Source: Sphingobacterium sp.
GTDB lineage: Bacteria; Bacteroidota; Bacteroidia; SpSt-205
Length of the DNA stretch: 10,989 nt
Direction: 5' to 3'
NCBI GenBank assembly: GCA_028276345.1
Contig: JAPYWM010000024.1
Span: forward strand, 1-10,989
Positions 1-7,024 of the stretch are shown in pieces; position 1 is the stretch's first letter, and every line of letters starts with the position of its first letter. The notes under the pieces are model-generated. The model saw only the letters and a list, made by a program, of their open reading frames with translations, was not told where the DNA came from and did not search any database. The position numbers were made by a program, and so were the translations under genes.

Positions 1-1712
1 GGCGTTTTAAAGTAGTGGGCGGTGTGCGTATCACTTTGCTGAAGGTCTGAGAAGGTGCCTTCAAAGACAACCTGGCCGCCGTATTCACCGGATTCGGGGC
101 CGAGCTCGACGATCCAGTCGGCACTGCGGATGAAAAGGGGGTCGTGTTCTACGACGATAACGGTATTGGGGGCTTGCTGGAGTTTGCGCACAGCGGCGAG
201 GAGCTGCTGCGTATTGTGGGGGTGAAGGCCAATAGTAGGTTCGTCCAGCACATAGATCGCCCCCGTAAGCTGTCCGCCGAGGGTAGCGGCAAGCTGGATG
301 CGCTGGCTTTCCCCACCGGAGAGGGTTTCGGCGGCACGGTCCAGCGTCAGATACCCCAGCCCCACCTCTAAAAGAAACGCCGTGCGCTGTTTGAGCTCCT
401 CGAGGAGGGGCCGGGCAATAGTGCGGCGAGGCTCGGGCAGGTCTATCGTCTCGAGGTACGCTGCAAACTCCGCAATTGAGAGGCTGAGCACCTGGGGCAG
501 GCTCCGGTCGGCAATGCGAATCCAGCGGGTGTCGGGATGGAGGCGAGTCCCTTCGCACACGGGGCAGGGGCCTTCGCCCTGGAAGGCCGCCAGCTCATAC
601 CGTCCCTGCCCAGAGACTACCTTTTGCGCCGATAGAAAGGTGGGGAAAATACCCGGTAGCTTTTTCAGCGGGTCGCCCCACCACAAGAGGCGCTTCTGCT
701 GGGTGGTGTAGTGGTAATACGGTAGATCCAACGGGATGTAGGCTTGCAGGGCTTCCAAGTAGGCGGGTAGCTCTTCTGCGAAAATAGGCAGTTTCCACAG
801 GGCCACGAGACCATCTCTAAGTGAGCGGCGGGGATCAGGAATCACAGCCTCTTCGCGCAGGCTCAAAGCCTTTCCGCGGGCGTGGCAGTTCGGACAGGAA
901 CCATACGAGCTGAGGAAGTTGAAGAGCTCGGGCGTAGGCTCCCGGAAGGTATACCCGTCGGCATGGAGCTGCCCCCGAAAGACAAAATCCCCTTTGCCGG
1001 CTATGTGCACCCAGACGGTGCGCTCGTGGGCATACCAGACTTCTTCCAGGCTTTCTATCACTCGGGCGCGCAGGTCTACCTCGTCCGAGTGGACGAAGAC
1101 CCGATCGACCACCTCAAAAAGCTCTTCATCCAACGGGAAAGGCGGCTCATCCGGCGCTTCGTAGAGAACCCCCCGGTAAAAGAAGCGGTCCTGGCCTTCT
1201 TCGAGGCGCTTGCGGTAGCGCACTTCTACGGAACCCTCACCCAAAAGCGGCCGCAAAATGTAAACCAGGGTACCCTCCGGCTGTTGCATGATAAACTGGA
1301 GGGCATCTTCTAGGGTGTGCCTTTCTACGGGCAGGCCGCTAACAGGGGAATAGAGCACCCCCGCCTTAGCAAAAAGCAGACGTAGGTACGGATACAGATC
1401 GGTGAGGGTCGCCACCGTAGAGCGCATACCACTCGTAAATCGGTTTTGCGAGAGGGCGATAGCAGGCGCCAATCCCTCTATCCGATCCACCTGCGGACGC
1501 GGCAGCTTCGGCAAAAACTGCCGGATATACGTGCTCAGGCTCTCTACATAACTGCCAAATCCCTCCGCATAAATCGTATCAAAAGCGAGGCTACTTTTGC
1601 CAGAGCCGCTCCATCCGCAAAAGACGATAAGTTTATGCCGGGGAAGGGCAAGCGTGATATTTTTGAGGTTATTCTGGCGGGCACCGATGACCCGAATAGG
1701 GTCGGAAAGCAT
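1..1712 (-). CDS. uvrA: UvrABC excinuclease subunit A, N-terminal 570 residues (3' end outside window)
   Basis: UvrA is the damage-sensing ABC ATPase of nucleotide excision repair; it acts as a dimer and loads UvrB at lesions. The frame is open without a stop from an ATG at 1712-1710 to the left edge. Visible parts are Walker A GWSGSGKSS (residues 33-41), the UvrB-binding region (about 115-250), CPNC (273-276), CPVCEGTRL (383-391), ABC signature LSGGES (464-469), Walker B IYVLDEPT (486-493) and the switch histidine in EHD (522-524). This is only the first ATPase half; the family is usually about 940 residues, so the second half lies left of base 1. The first Cys pair of the E. coli zinc finger is absent and YSPVSG (121-126) replaces the usual CPxCG, both as I recall from Bacteroidota UvrA. 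Walker A has Trp where Leu or Val is usual. The start overlaps the pckA stop by one base (TAATG), so translation is probably coupled. The family call is very secure; only the gene end is unseen. Confidence 0.96.
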   Translation of the reverse strand, partial: MLSDPIRVIGARQNNLKNITLALPRHKLIVFCGWSGSGKSSLAFDTIYAEGFGSYVESLSTYIRQFLPKLPRPQVDRIEGLAPAIALSQNRFTSGMRSTVATLTDLYPYLRLLFAKAGVLYSPVSGLPVERHTLEDALQFIMQQPEGTLVYILRPLLGEGSVEVRYRKRLEEGQDRFFYRGVLYEAPDEPPFPLDEELFEVVDRVFVHSDEVDLRARVIESLEEVWYAHERTVWVHIAGKGDFVFRGQLHADGYTFREPTPELFNFLSSYGSCPNCHARGKALSLREEAVIPDPRRSLRDGLVALWKLPIFAEELPAYLEALQAYIPLDLPYYHYTTQQKRLLWWGDPLKKLPGIFPTFLSAQKVVSGQGRYELAAFQGEGPCPVCEGTRLHPDTRWIRIADRSLPQVLSLSIAEFAAYLETIDLPEPRRTIARPLLEELKQRTAFLLEVGLGYLTLDRAAETLSGGESQRIQLAATLGGQLTGAIYVLDEPTIGLHPHNTQQLLAAVRKLQQAPNTVIVVEHDPLFIRSADWIVELGPESGEYGGQVVFEGTFSDLQQSDTHTAHYFKT

Positions 1713-3304
1713 TATTGTGAATAGGCGGCGGAGGGTTCAGGCTGGGCGCTGCGTATCTCTTCCGAAGCAAAGCTCTCATACTTGCGGAAGTTTTCCCGGA
1801 AGAGGGTAGCCAAGTGCGCAGCCTGTTTATCATAGGCACCGGGGTCCGGCCAGGTTTGGCGCGGGAAAAGATACTCAGCGGGCACGCCAGGCACCTCTTT
1901 TGGGATAGCGAGGTGAAACACGGGCTCCATCTCATAGGGAACGTGGTCCAGCATGCCAGAAAGGGCAGCCTGGATCATCGCCCGCGTGTAGGGGAGGGGC
2001 ATTCGCCGGCCAACCCCATAAGGCCCGCCCGTCCAGCCCGTATTGATCAGCCAGACCCGCACATCGTGCGAGAAAATCTTCTGCCCAAAAAGCTCGGCAT
2101 ACCGGGTAGGGTGCAAAGGCAGAAAGGCCTGCCCGAAACAAGCCGAAAACGTCGCTTGGGGTTCCTTAATACCGGCTTCGGTACCGGCTACCTTGGCGGT
2201 GTAGCCGGAGAGGAAGTGGTACATAGCCTGGGCTTTCGTAAGCCGGGCTATCGGCGGCAAAACCCCAAAAGCATCCGCCGTCAGAAGAAAGATATGCTTC
2301 GGATGCCCACCCACAGACGGAATCACCGCCCCCGGCACATAACTCAAAGGGTAGGCCGCCCGGGTGTTCTCCGTAATGGAAGCATCGTCAAAGTTGATTA
2401 TCCGGGAGTCGGGATGGAAGGTCACATTTTCCACCACGGTGCCATACCGAATAGCGGCCCAGATCTGAGGCTCTTTTTCGGCGGAGAGGTTGATACACTT
2501 GGCGTAGCACCCCCCTTCAAAGTTGAAGACGCCTTCGTCATCCCAGCCGTGTTCATCGTCGCCGATGAGACGGCGGTTAGGATCAGCGGAAAGGGTCGTT
2601 TTGCCTGTGCCAGAAAGGCCAAAAAAAAGCGCTACATCGCCTTCCGGGCTCATATTAGCCGAACAGTGCATGGGCATCACCCCCCGCTGCGGCAAAAGGT
2701 AATTAAGGAGTGTGAAGATGCTTTTCTTCATTTCGCCGGCGTAGCCCGTGCCGCCAATGAGAATAATCCGGCGCGAGAGGTTGAGAATGGTAAAGTTGTG
2801 CTGGCGGGTGCCGTCAATAGCCGGTTCAGCCCGAAAGCCCGGCACAACTATCATCAAATAATCTGGCTCAAAGCTATCCAGCTCTTCCGGCGATGGCTCA
2901 ATAAAGAGGTTTCGCACAAAGAGGTTATGCCAGGGCAGTTCATTGACAATGCGGATACGCAAGCGGTATTTGGGGGAAGCGCCGGCATAGACATCTCTTA
3001 GGTAAAGCGTCTTATTTTGGAGGTATGCACGCACCCGCTGGTAAAGAATTTCAAACTTTTCGGCAGGAAGCGGATTATTGACTTCGCCCCACCATATCTG
3101 GTCCTCAGTAAAGGTGTCCCGTACGACGAACTTATCCTTGGGTGCCCGGCCAGTAAACTCGCCGGTTCGGACTACCAGGGCGCCATTCTCGGCCAGCACG
3201 CCCTGCTGCATGCGAAGGGTGTGCTCAATCAGCTCCGCTACCGGCAGATTGGCATACACCTGGTCGGTTAGGTTGCTTCTCTTCGGGCTTAAGTAGGGGA
3301 ACAT
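1712..3304 (-). CDS. pckA: Phosphoenolpyruvate carboxykinase (ATP)
   Basis: This cytosolic enzyme catalyses oxaloacetate + ATP to PEP + CO2 + ADP, the first committed step of gluconeogenesis; some bacteria run it in reverse to fix CO2. The 530-residue product matches the usual length of the ATP-dependent family. Landmarks are the oxaloacetate-binding TGEFTGRAPKDKF (47-59), HCSANMS (213-219), the P-loop GLSGTGKTT (229-237), the metal-binding LIGDDEHGW (246-254), FNFEGGCYAKC (260-270) and NTGWTGGPYGVG (421-432). The GTP-type family has different motifs. The ATG at 3304 lies only five bases after a TACCTTTG promoter element (3317-3310), so the mRNA would have almost no leader. The gene is divergent from an Lrp/AsnC regulator, which could control it (inference). 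Its stop codon overlaps the uvrA start by one base, an unusual pairing of central metabolism with DNA repair. Confidence 0.98.
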   Translation of the reverse strand: MFPYLSPKRSNLTDQVYANLPVAELIEHTLRMQQGVLAENGALVVRTGEFTGRAPKDKFVVRDTFTEDQIWWGEVNNPLPAEKFEILYQRVRAYLQNKTLYLRDVYAGASPKYRLRIRIVNELPWHNLFVRNLFIEPSPEELDSFEPDYLMIVVPGFRAEPAIDGTRQHNFTILNLSRRIILIGGTGYAGEMKKSIFTLLNYLLPQRGVMPMHCSANMSPEGDVALFFGLSGTGKTTLSADPNRRLIGDDEHGWDDEGVFNFEGGCYAKCINLSAEKEPQIWAAIRYGTVVENVTFHPDSRIINFDDASITENTRAAYPLSYVPGAVIPSVGGHPKHIFLLTADAFGVLPPIARLTKAQAMYHFLSGYTAKVAGTEAGIKEPQATFSACFGQAFLPLHPTRYAELFGQKIFSHDVRVWLINTGWTGGPYGVGRRMPLPYTRAMIQAALSGMLDHVPYEMEPVFHLAIPKEVPGVPAEYLFPRQTWPDPGAYDKQAAHLATLFRENFRKYESFASEEIRSAQPEPSAAYSQ

Positions 3305-3309
3305 AAGCG

Positions 3310-3317
3310 CAAAGGTA
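3310..3317 (-). promoter_or_regulatory. Predicted pckA -7 promoter element (TACCTTTG)
   Basis: On the minus strand, 3317-3310 read TACCTTTG, matching the Bacteroidota -7 consensus TAnnTTTG. No clean -33 TTG at the usual spacing was found; a TTTTG lies too close. If transcription starts about four bases after the final G, +1 is near 3306, two bases before the pckA ATG. The same octamer precedes speA. Confidence 0.55.
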
Positions 3318-3393
3318 AGGCTTTTGACAAAATGTGGAGAAACTGGCCGCGCTAAAACTCGTCAGGATAGGCCTTGCATATCTGGAAAAGTTG

Positions 3394-3401
3394 TAACTTT
3401 G
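3394..3401 (+). promoter_or_regulatory. Predicted promoter of the Lrp/AsnC-rsmI gene group (TAACTTTG)
   Basis: TAACTTTG matches the Bacteroidota -7 motif TAnnTTTG. A possible -33 TTG lies at 3374-3376, 17 bases upstream, slightly closer than typical. Predicted +1 is near 3405, giving a leader of about 38 bases before the ATG at 3443. It lies downstream of an alternative in-frame ATG at 3374, which argues against that start. It stands back-to-back with the pckA promoter, 76 bases apart. Confidence 0.55.
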
Positions 3402-3412
3402 CACCGAGCCAT

Positions 3413-3426
3413 TTTGTTTATACAAA
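3413..3426. promoter_or_regulatory. Small AT-rich inverted repeat in the regulator's leader (possible operator)
   Basis: TTTGT and ACAAA form perfect five-base arms around TTAT, just after the predicted start of transcription of the Lrp/AsnC gene. Lrp-family proteins often bind AT-rich dyads and control their own gene, so this could be an autoregulatory site. The arms are short and such a dyad can occur by chance, so this is only a suggestion. Confidence 0.2.
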
Positions 3427-3442
3427 CCAAACACGGAAGCGT

Positions 3443-3979
3443 ATGAGAATGCGAAGAAAAACGCTGGACAGGCTGGACTGGGAGCTTCTGAAGACCCTGG
3501 CCGAAAATCCGGGTATCTCCTACACGGAGATCAAGGAGAAACTGAATTTCTCCATCGGCACGATTTACATGCGGGTGAGGCGCTTGCAAGAGGATTGGGG
3601 CATCATTAAGGGGCAAAGGCTCGTATTAGATCCCCAGAAGTTAGGCTTTTCCCTGGTGACATTAATTCGGGTGCAAGCGACCGATCCCGCAAAGTTTATC
3701 GAGGCAGCAAAGGCTCATCCCGAAGTAGGAGCTATCTGGATGACTACTGGCGAAATGAATGTGTATGTAGAGGCATACTTTCGGAGTCCGGCAGAGCTGC
3801 AGGAATTCCTAACTAAGCTGGTCAAGCATGGCGCGACCCGCATGGAAACGCAGCTCATCTTAGATAAGCCAGTAGACAAGGGTGTGCCCGTTCTGCCGCC
3901 TTCTAATCTGCCCGAACGAGCCACCACTGGCCCAAGCCGTAAGAGCAGCTCTTCGGCAAAAAGTAAAGCGAAGAAGTAA
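3443..3979 (+). CDS. Lrp/AsnC-family transcriptional regulator with a basic Ser/Lys tail
   Basis: This is a DNA-binding regulator of the feast/famine family, which usually senses an amino acid or related small molecule and acts as a dimer or octamer. Counting from the ATG at 3443 it has 178 residues. A winged helix-turn-helix (9-55) contains LDRLDWELLKTLAENPGIS and the recognition helix region FSIGTIYMRVRRL. A RAM ligand/assembly domain follows (about 68-144), with TTGEMN where many relatives have a TGxxD loop. A low-complexity tail (145-178) ends in SSSSAKSKAKK and is not part of the core family fold. The start at 3443 is preferred because it follows a promoter motif and a GGAAG sequence; another ATG at 3449 is possible. 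The gene is divergent from pckA, a plausible target. rsmI begins nine bases after its stop, so they are probably cotranscribed. The ligand cannot be read from sequence. Confidence 0.9.
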   Translation: MRMRRKTLDRLDWELLKTLAENPGISYTEIKEKLNFSIGTIYMRVRRLQEDWGIIKGQRLVLDPQKLGFSLVTLIRVQATDPAKFIEAAKAHPEVGAIWMTTGEMNVYVEAYFRSPAELQEFLTKLVKHGATRMETQLILDKPVDKGVPVLPPSNLPERATTGPSRKSSSSAKSKAKK

Positions 3980-3988
3980 TTTTTCTGC

Positions 3989-4681
3989 ATGCGGGGGCTT
4001 TGGGTAGTCCCTACCCCCATCGGCAACCTGGAAGATATTACTCTCCGGGCTCTCGCCCGCTTGCGGGAAGCCGATGTCATCTGGTGTGAAGACACCCGAC
4101 AAAGCCAAAAGCTCCTGCAGCACTATGAGATTCGTAAGCCGCTCCGCTCGCTACATGCCTTCAATGAGCATGAGCGTGTGGGGCGGCTTTTTGATGAAGC
4201 AGCGGCCCATCACTGGGCAGTAGCGCTCATCACGGACAGCGGCACGCCGGGCATCTCCGACCCAGGCTACCTCGCTATTCAGGAAGCCCTCCGCCGCCAA
4301 GTGCCCATAGAAGTGCTGCCTGGCCCCGCCGCCTTCGTCGTGGCCCTCGTCGGAAGCGGCCTCCCCCTCCATAAGTTCGCCTTCGAGGGCTTTTTCCCCC
4401 GCAAAGGCCAGCAAAAATACCTCCAAAAACTCCAGACCGAAGAACGCACCCTCATCTGGTACGAATCCCCCCACCGCCTCGTGAAAACTTTAGGCCTCCT
4501 GAAAGAATCACTCGGCCCCAATCGGCTATCCTGCATAGCCCGCGAACTCACCAAACAGCACGAAAGCTATCACCGCGGTACCTTAGAGACCCTCCATGCG
4601 TACTTCCTGGCGAATCCCCCGCGCGGCGAGTGCGTCCTCCTGGTGGCAGGACCTCAGTACACGTTATCCCCACCTCAGTAG
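3989..4681 (+). CDS. rsmI: 16S rRNA (cytidine-1402-2'-O)-methyltransferase
   Basis: RsmI uses S-adenosylmethionine to 2'-O-methylate C1402 in the decoding centre of 16S rRNA. The 230-residue protein carries the tetrapyrrole-methylase-type fold of the family: VPTPIGNLEDIT (7-18), EDTR (34-37), TDSGTPGISDPG (82-93), LPGPAA (110-115), FEGFFPRKG (132-140), YESPHR (158-163) and ARELTK (184-189). It is shorter than E. coli RsmI (about 286 residues) because the C-terminal extension is missing, which is common in Bacteroidota. It starts nine bases after the regulator's stop, and its last 86 bases are overlapped out of frame by the start of lnt as annotated here. The identification is firm. Confidence 0.96.
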   Translation: MRGLWVVPTPIGNLEDITLRALARLREADVIWCEDTRQSQKLLQHYEIRKPLRSLHAFNEHERVGRLFDEAAAHHWAVALITDSGTPGISDPGYLAIQEALRRQVPIEVLPGPAAFVVALVGSGLPLHKFAFEGFFPRKGQQKYLQKLQTEERTLIWYESPHRLVKTLGLLKESLGPNRLSCIARELTKQHESYHRGTLETLHAYFLANPPRGECVLLVAGPQYTLSPPQ

Positions 4682-6206
4682 CTGGGGGATTGGACTTTTT
4701 CTTGCCGCCGCTTATCCGCCTATTTCCCTGCCCGGGCCGCAGATTCTGGCCTGGCCGCTCCTGTGGCACCTCGCCAAAACAAAAAAGCCTTTCTGGCGGC
4801 TTTACCAGGTCCTCCTAAGCTGGAACCTCTTCACCACGTACTGGCTGTGCCTCACCGCCCTTAGCGCGCCCAACCTCACCGAAGCAGCCGTGAGCTTCCT
4901 CGCCGGCGCCCTCACCATCCTCACCAACCCCCTCCTGATGACCATCCCCTTCCTCCTCTGGCGAAAAATCCCCCTTCCCCAGGCCAACTACCTGTTTATC
5001 CCCCTGTGGGTGGGGTTTGAGTATTTCCACTTCCGGTGGGAACTTTCCTGGGGGTGGCTGACTTTGGGCTTCTCGTGGAGTGAATGGCCCTTTTTTGGCC
5101 ATCTCGCCGGAATAGGCGGGCCGCTGGGCCTTTCTGCCTGGACGCTCCTCGCCGCCGCCCTCCTCACCACCAGGCCCCTCTCCCCTATTCCACGCTACCT
5201 GCTTTTTCTTGCCTGGACCTTCGGTCTACCCCTCCTCGCCTCCCTCCACCAGCCCTTCCGGCCCCACACCCACAAACCTACCTACCTTCTCCAGCCCAAT
5301 ATAGACCCCTACGCTAAGTTCAATGAGTTCCCCCCCGACTCGCAGCTGAAGATACTCCTTGCTCTTTTTCCGGATACGCTGCCCCCCGGTAGCCTCGTCA
5401 TAGGCCCCGAAACCGCCCTCCCCGTAGCCATATCCATAGACCAGTGGCAAGAAGACCCCTGGCTACGCCCCTTCATAGAAAAAGCCCGTCGCTTCCAGGC
5501 CAACATCCTCTTAGGCATTGTGGGCTATAAGCTCTTCCCTCCCCACCAAGCCCCGCCAGACGCCAGTATGCTGCCCAGCGGCCAAGCCTACCAGAGCTAC
5601 AATGCTGCCATGCTCATCCGGCCCGACACCGCCTTCGTCCATATCAAGTCTCGCTTAGTGCCCTTCGTAGAGCGAACCCCCTACTTAGAATATCTGCGCT
5701 TCCTGCGGGGGTGGGAGATAGACCTCGGGGGCGGTTTCGGTAGCTTTGGAAAGCCGCTCACCCCCCCCACATCCCTCCCCCTCTACCCGGATAACACCCC
5801 TGTGACCGTAGGCGTGTGCTATGAAAGCATTTTCACCCATGACCTCCGCCAGCGAAAAGGCTACCTCCTGGGCATCCTCACAAACGACGGCTGGTGGAAA
5901 AAAAGCTCGGGCTACTATCAGCATTTTAGTTATGGGCGGCTCTCCGCGCAGAGCCTGGGCCTACCCATGGCCCGCAGCGCCAATACCGGCATTTCCGCCT
6001 TCATCTGGCCCGATGGCACCGTAAAAGCCCTCCTGCCCTACGATACCAGAGGCCTCCTCTATGCCGAAGTCCCCGTAGGCGAATCCCAAAGTCTGTATGC
6101 GATTTATAGTGAATGGGGGGCTTTTGGGGTATGTATCTTTGCGCTACTACTATGGACAGCGTGGTGGTTTCTCGTCGGGCGCTGGAAGACCTCCTCCGAG
6201 AAGTAG
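4596..6206 (+). CDS. lnt: Apolipoprotein N-acyltransferase
   Basis: Lnt is an inner-membrane enzyme that adds the third acyl chain to the N-terminal cysteine of lipoproteins, the last step of lipoprotein maturation in diderm bacteria. Hydrophobic segments cover about residues 30-216, with a final membrane helix near 506-528. Between them lies a periplasmic nitrilase-type domain (about 228-495). The Glu-Lys-Cys triad is visible: E272 in GPETALP, K351 in HIKSRLVPF and C408 in VGVCYES, corresponding to E267, K335 and C387 in E. coli. NDGWW (430-434) and ARSANTGISAF (459-469) are also typical. The start is the weak point. The only ATG before the first membrane helix is at 4596, inside rsmI, giving an 86-base overlap; I found no in-frame GTG, TTG or CTG between 4596 and the first helix. 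The first 28 or so residues look unlike a membrane-protein N-terminus, so a non-standard downstream start is possible. The sense strand is strikingly C-rich. Confidence 0.94.
   Translation: MRTSWRIPRAASASSWWQDLSTRYPHLSSWGIGLFLAAAYPPISLPGPQILAWPLLWHLAKTKKPFWRLYQVLLSWNLFTTYWLCLTALSAPNLTEAAVSFLAGALTILTNPLLMTIPFLLWRKIPLPQANYLFIPLWVGFEYFHFRWELSWGWLTLGFSWSEWPFFGHLAGIGGPLGLSAWTLLAAALLTTRPLSPIPRYLLFLAWTFGLPLLASLHQPFRPHTHKPTYLLQPNIDPYAKFNEFPPDSQLKILLALFPDTLPPGSLVIGPETALPVAISIDQWQEDPWLRPFIEKARRFQANILLGIVGYKLFPPHQAPPDASMLPSGQAYQSYNAAMLIRPDTAFVHIKSRLVPFVERTPYLEYLRFLRGWEIDLGGGFGSFGKPLTPPTSLPLYPDNTPVTVGVCYESIFTHDLRQRKGYLLGILTNDGWWKKSSGYYQHFSYGRLSAQSLGLPMARSANTGISAFIWPDGTVKALLPYDTRGLLYAEVPVGESQSLYAIYSEWGAFGVCIFALLLWTAWWFLVGRWKTSSEK
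6134..6141 (+). promoter_or_regulatory. Possible internal promoter for the phosphatase gene (TATCTTTG)
   Basis: TATCTTTG matches TAnnTTTG and lies inside the 3' end of lnt, ten bases before the ATG at 6152. The short distance to the start resembles the pckA and speA arrangement. No good -33 TTG was found, and at least one similar match (5741-5748) lies inside lnt with no gene start nearby, so chance is a real alternative. Confidence 0.3.
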
Positions 6207-6949
6207 GCGCCTATCTCCGCACCCAGGCGCAAAGTTTTTCCCGCCATGAGGCTGAATACAAAACAGCCCGGGACCCCGTATCTTACGTAGACCGCACCGC
6301 CGAAGCCCTCCTGCAAGAAGGCTGCCACCGCCTCCTCCCCGAAGCGGGCTTCATCCTGGAAGAAACCGGCCTCTCCAACTCCGAAAATGAATTCGTCTGG
6401 GTTATAGACCCCCTCGACGGCACGAAAAACTTCGTCCATGGCCTCCCGCTCTTCGGGATCAGTGTAGCCCTTCTCCACCGGGGTAGCCCCGTCCTGGGCA
6501 TGGTATACGCCGTCCCCCAGGACGAACTCTTCTGGGCCGTCAAAGGACAGGGCGCTTACTTAGGCGATAAGCGCCTCTCAGTCAGCACCTACACCGACCC
6601 CGATAAGCTACTGGTAGTTACTGGCTTCATGTACCGCGACCCAGAAAGGGCTGAAAAATACTTCCAAGTACTGGCCGAAGTCATGCGCCGCTACGGGGGG
6701 CTGCGCCGCTTAGGCTCAGCAGCACTCGACTTAGCCTATGTGGCAGCCGGCCGTCTGGATGTCTTCTATGAGATGGACCTCAATCCCTGGGACGTTGCCG
6801 CTGGAAGCCTCCTCGTTCAAGAAGCCGGCGGCCTCGTTACCGACTTCACGGGCAGCCCGAACTACCTCTTTGGCACAAGCATCTTAGCCGGAAGCGCCTG
6901 GGCACATGGGGAGCTATTATCGCTCCTACGAGCTTACGGCCTGCAATAG
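6152..6949 (+). CDS. Inositol monophosphatase family protein
   Basis: This is a Mg2+-dependent phosphomonoesterase of the IMPase/SuhB/CysQ superfamily. Members hydrolyse inositol phosphates, 3'-phosphoadenosine 5'-phosphate or sugar phosphates; the exact substrate cannot be told here. From the ATG at 6152 it has 265 residues, the usual length. Metal-binding motifs are complete: ILEETG (68-73), the signature DPLDGTKNFVHG (86-97) and NPWDVAAGSLLVQEAGG (211-227), whose Asp214 is the third-metal ligand. DPVSYVD (41-47) matches the N-terminal DxVTxxD motif. I prefer 6152 over an in-frame ATG at 6113 because the extra 13 residues (MGGFWGMYLCATT) are only the alternative frame of lnt's C-terminal membrane helix, and because a promoter-like motif ends just before 6152. 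Even so, it overlaps lnt by 55 bases. It converges on folD. Confidence 0.92.
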   Translation: MDSVVVSRRALEDLLREVGAYLRTQAQSFSRHEAEYKTARDPVSYVDRTAEALLQEGCHRLLPEAGFILEETGLSNSENEFVWVIDPLDGTKNFVHGLPLFGISVALLHRGSPVLGMVYAVPQDELFWAVKGQGAYLGDKRLSVSTYTDPDKLLVVTGFMYRDPERAEKYFQVLAEVMRRYGGLRRLGSAALDLAYVAAGRLDVFYEMDLNPWDVAAGSLLVQEAGGLVTDFTGSPNYLFGTSILAGSAWAHGELLSLLRAYGLQ

Positions 6950-6997
6950 GAAAAAACTGGCCTTATCCGGGCGCTGGCCGCCGCTCTCATTTCTTAG

Positions 6998-7017
6998 CTG
7001 AGGAAGCGATTTTTCAG
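6998..7017 (+). terminator. Weak hairpin between convergent genes
   Basis: CTGAGGAA and TTTTTCAG can pair over eight positions, two of them G-U, around a GCGA (GNRA-type) loop in plus-strand RNA. It lies 48 bases after the phosphatase stop. There is no U-run after it and the minus-strand version pairs less well, so a transcript-end or stabilising role is only possible. It is the best structure I found in the 75-base gap. Confidence 0.22.
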
Positions 7018-7024
7018 GGACGTT

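Noticed and set aside
882..1313. A 143-codon plus-strand frame opposite uvrA
   Set aside because: It is antisense to the UvrB-binding and zinc region of uvrA and its composition follows from that frame.
1..1712. Possibility that uvrA is a broken gene
   Set aside because: Reading the minus strand codon by codon from 1712 gives 570 uninterrupted codons with conserved motifs in order; it only lacks a stop because it runs off the window.
1814..3001. A 395-codon open frame on the plus strand opposite pckA
   Set aside because: It lies wholly antisense to a gene with every PEP carboxykinase motif, shows no recognisable domain, and is Arg/Gly/Pro-rich as expected of a shadow frame in GC-rich coding DNA.
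3374..3442. Upstream ATG at 3374 as the start of the Lrp/AsnC regulator
   Set aside because: It would add 23 residues unlike the family and lies upstream of the predicted -7 element, so it would not be in the transcript.
5741..5748. TAGCTTTG inside lnt as a promoter
   Set aside because: It matches TAnnTTTG but no gene start follows nearby; a few matches are expected by chance in about 22 kb of two-strand sequence.
6113..6151. ATG at 6113 as the phosphatase start
   Set aside because: The added residues have no family counterpart and derive from another frame of lnt's last membrane helix; the overlap would grow to 94 bases.
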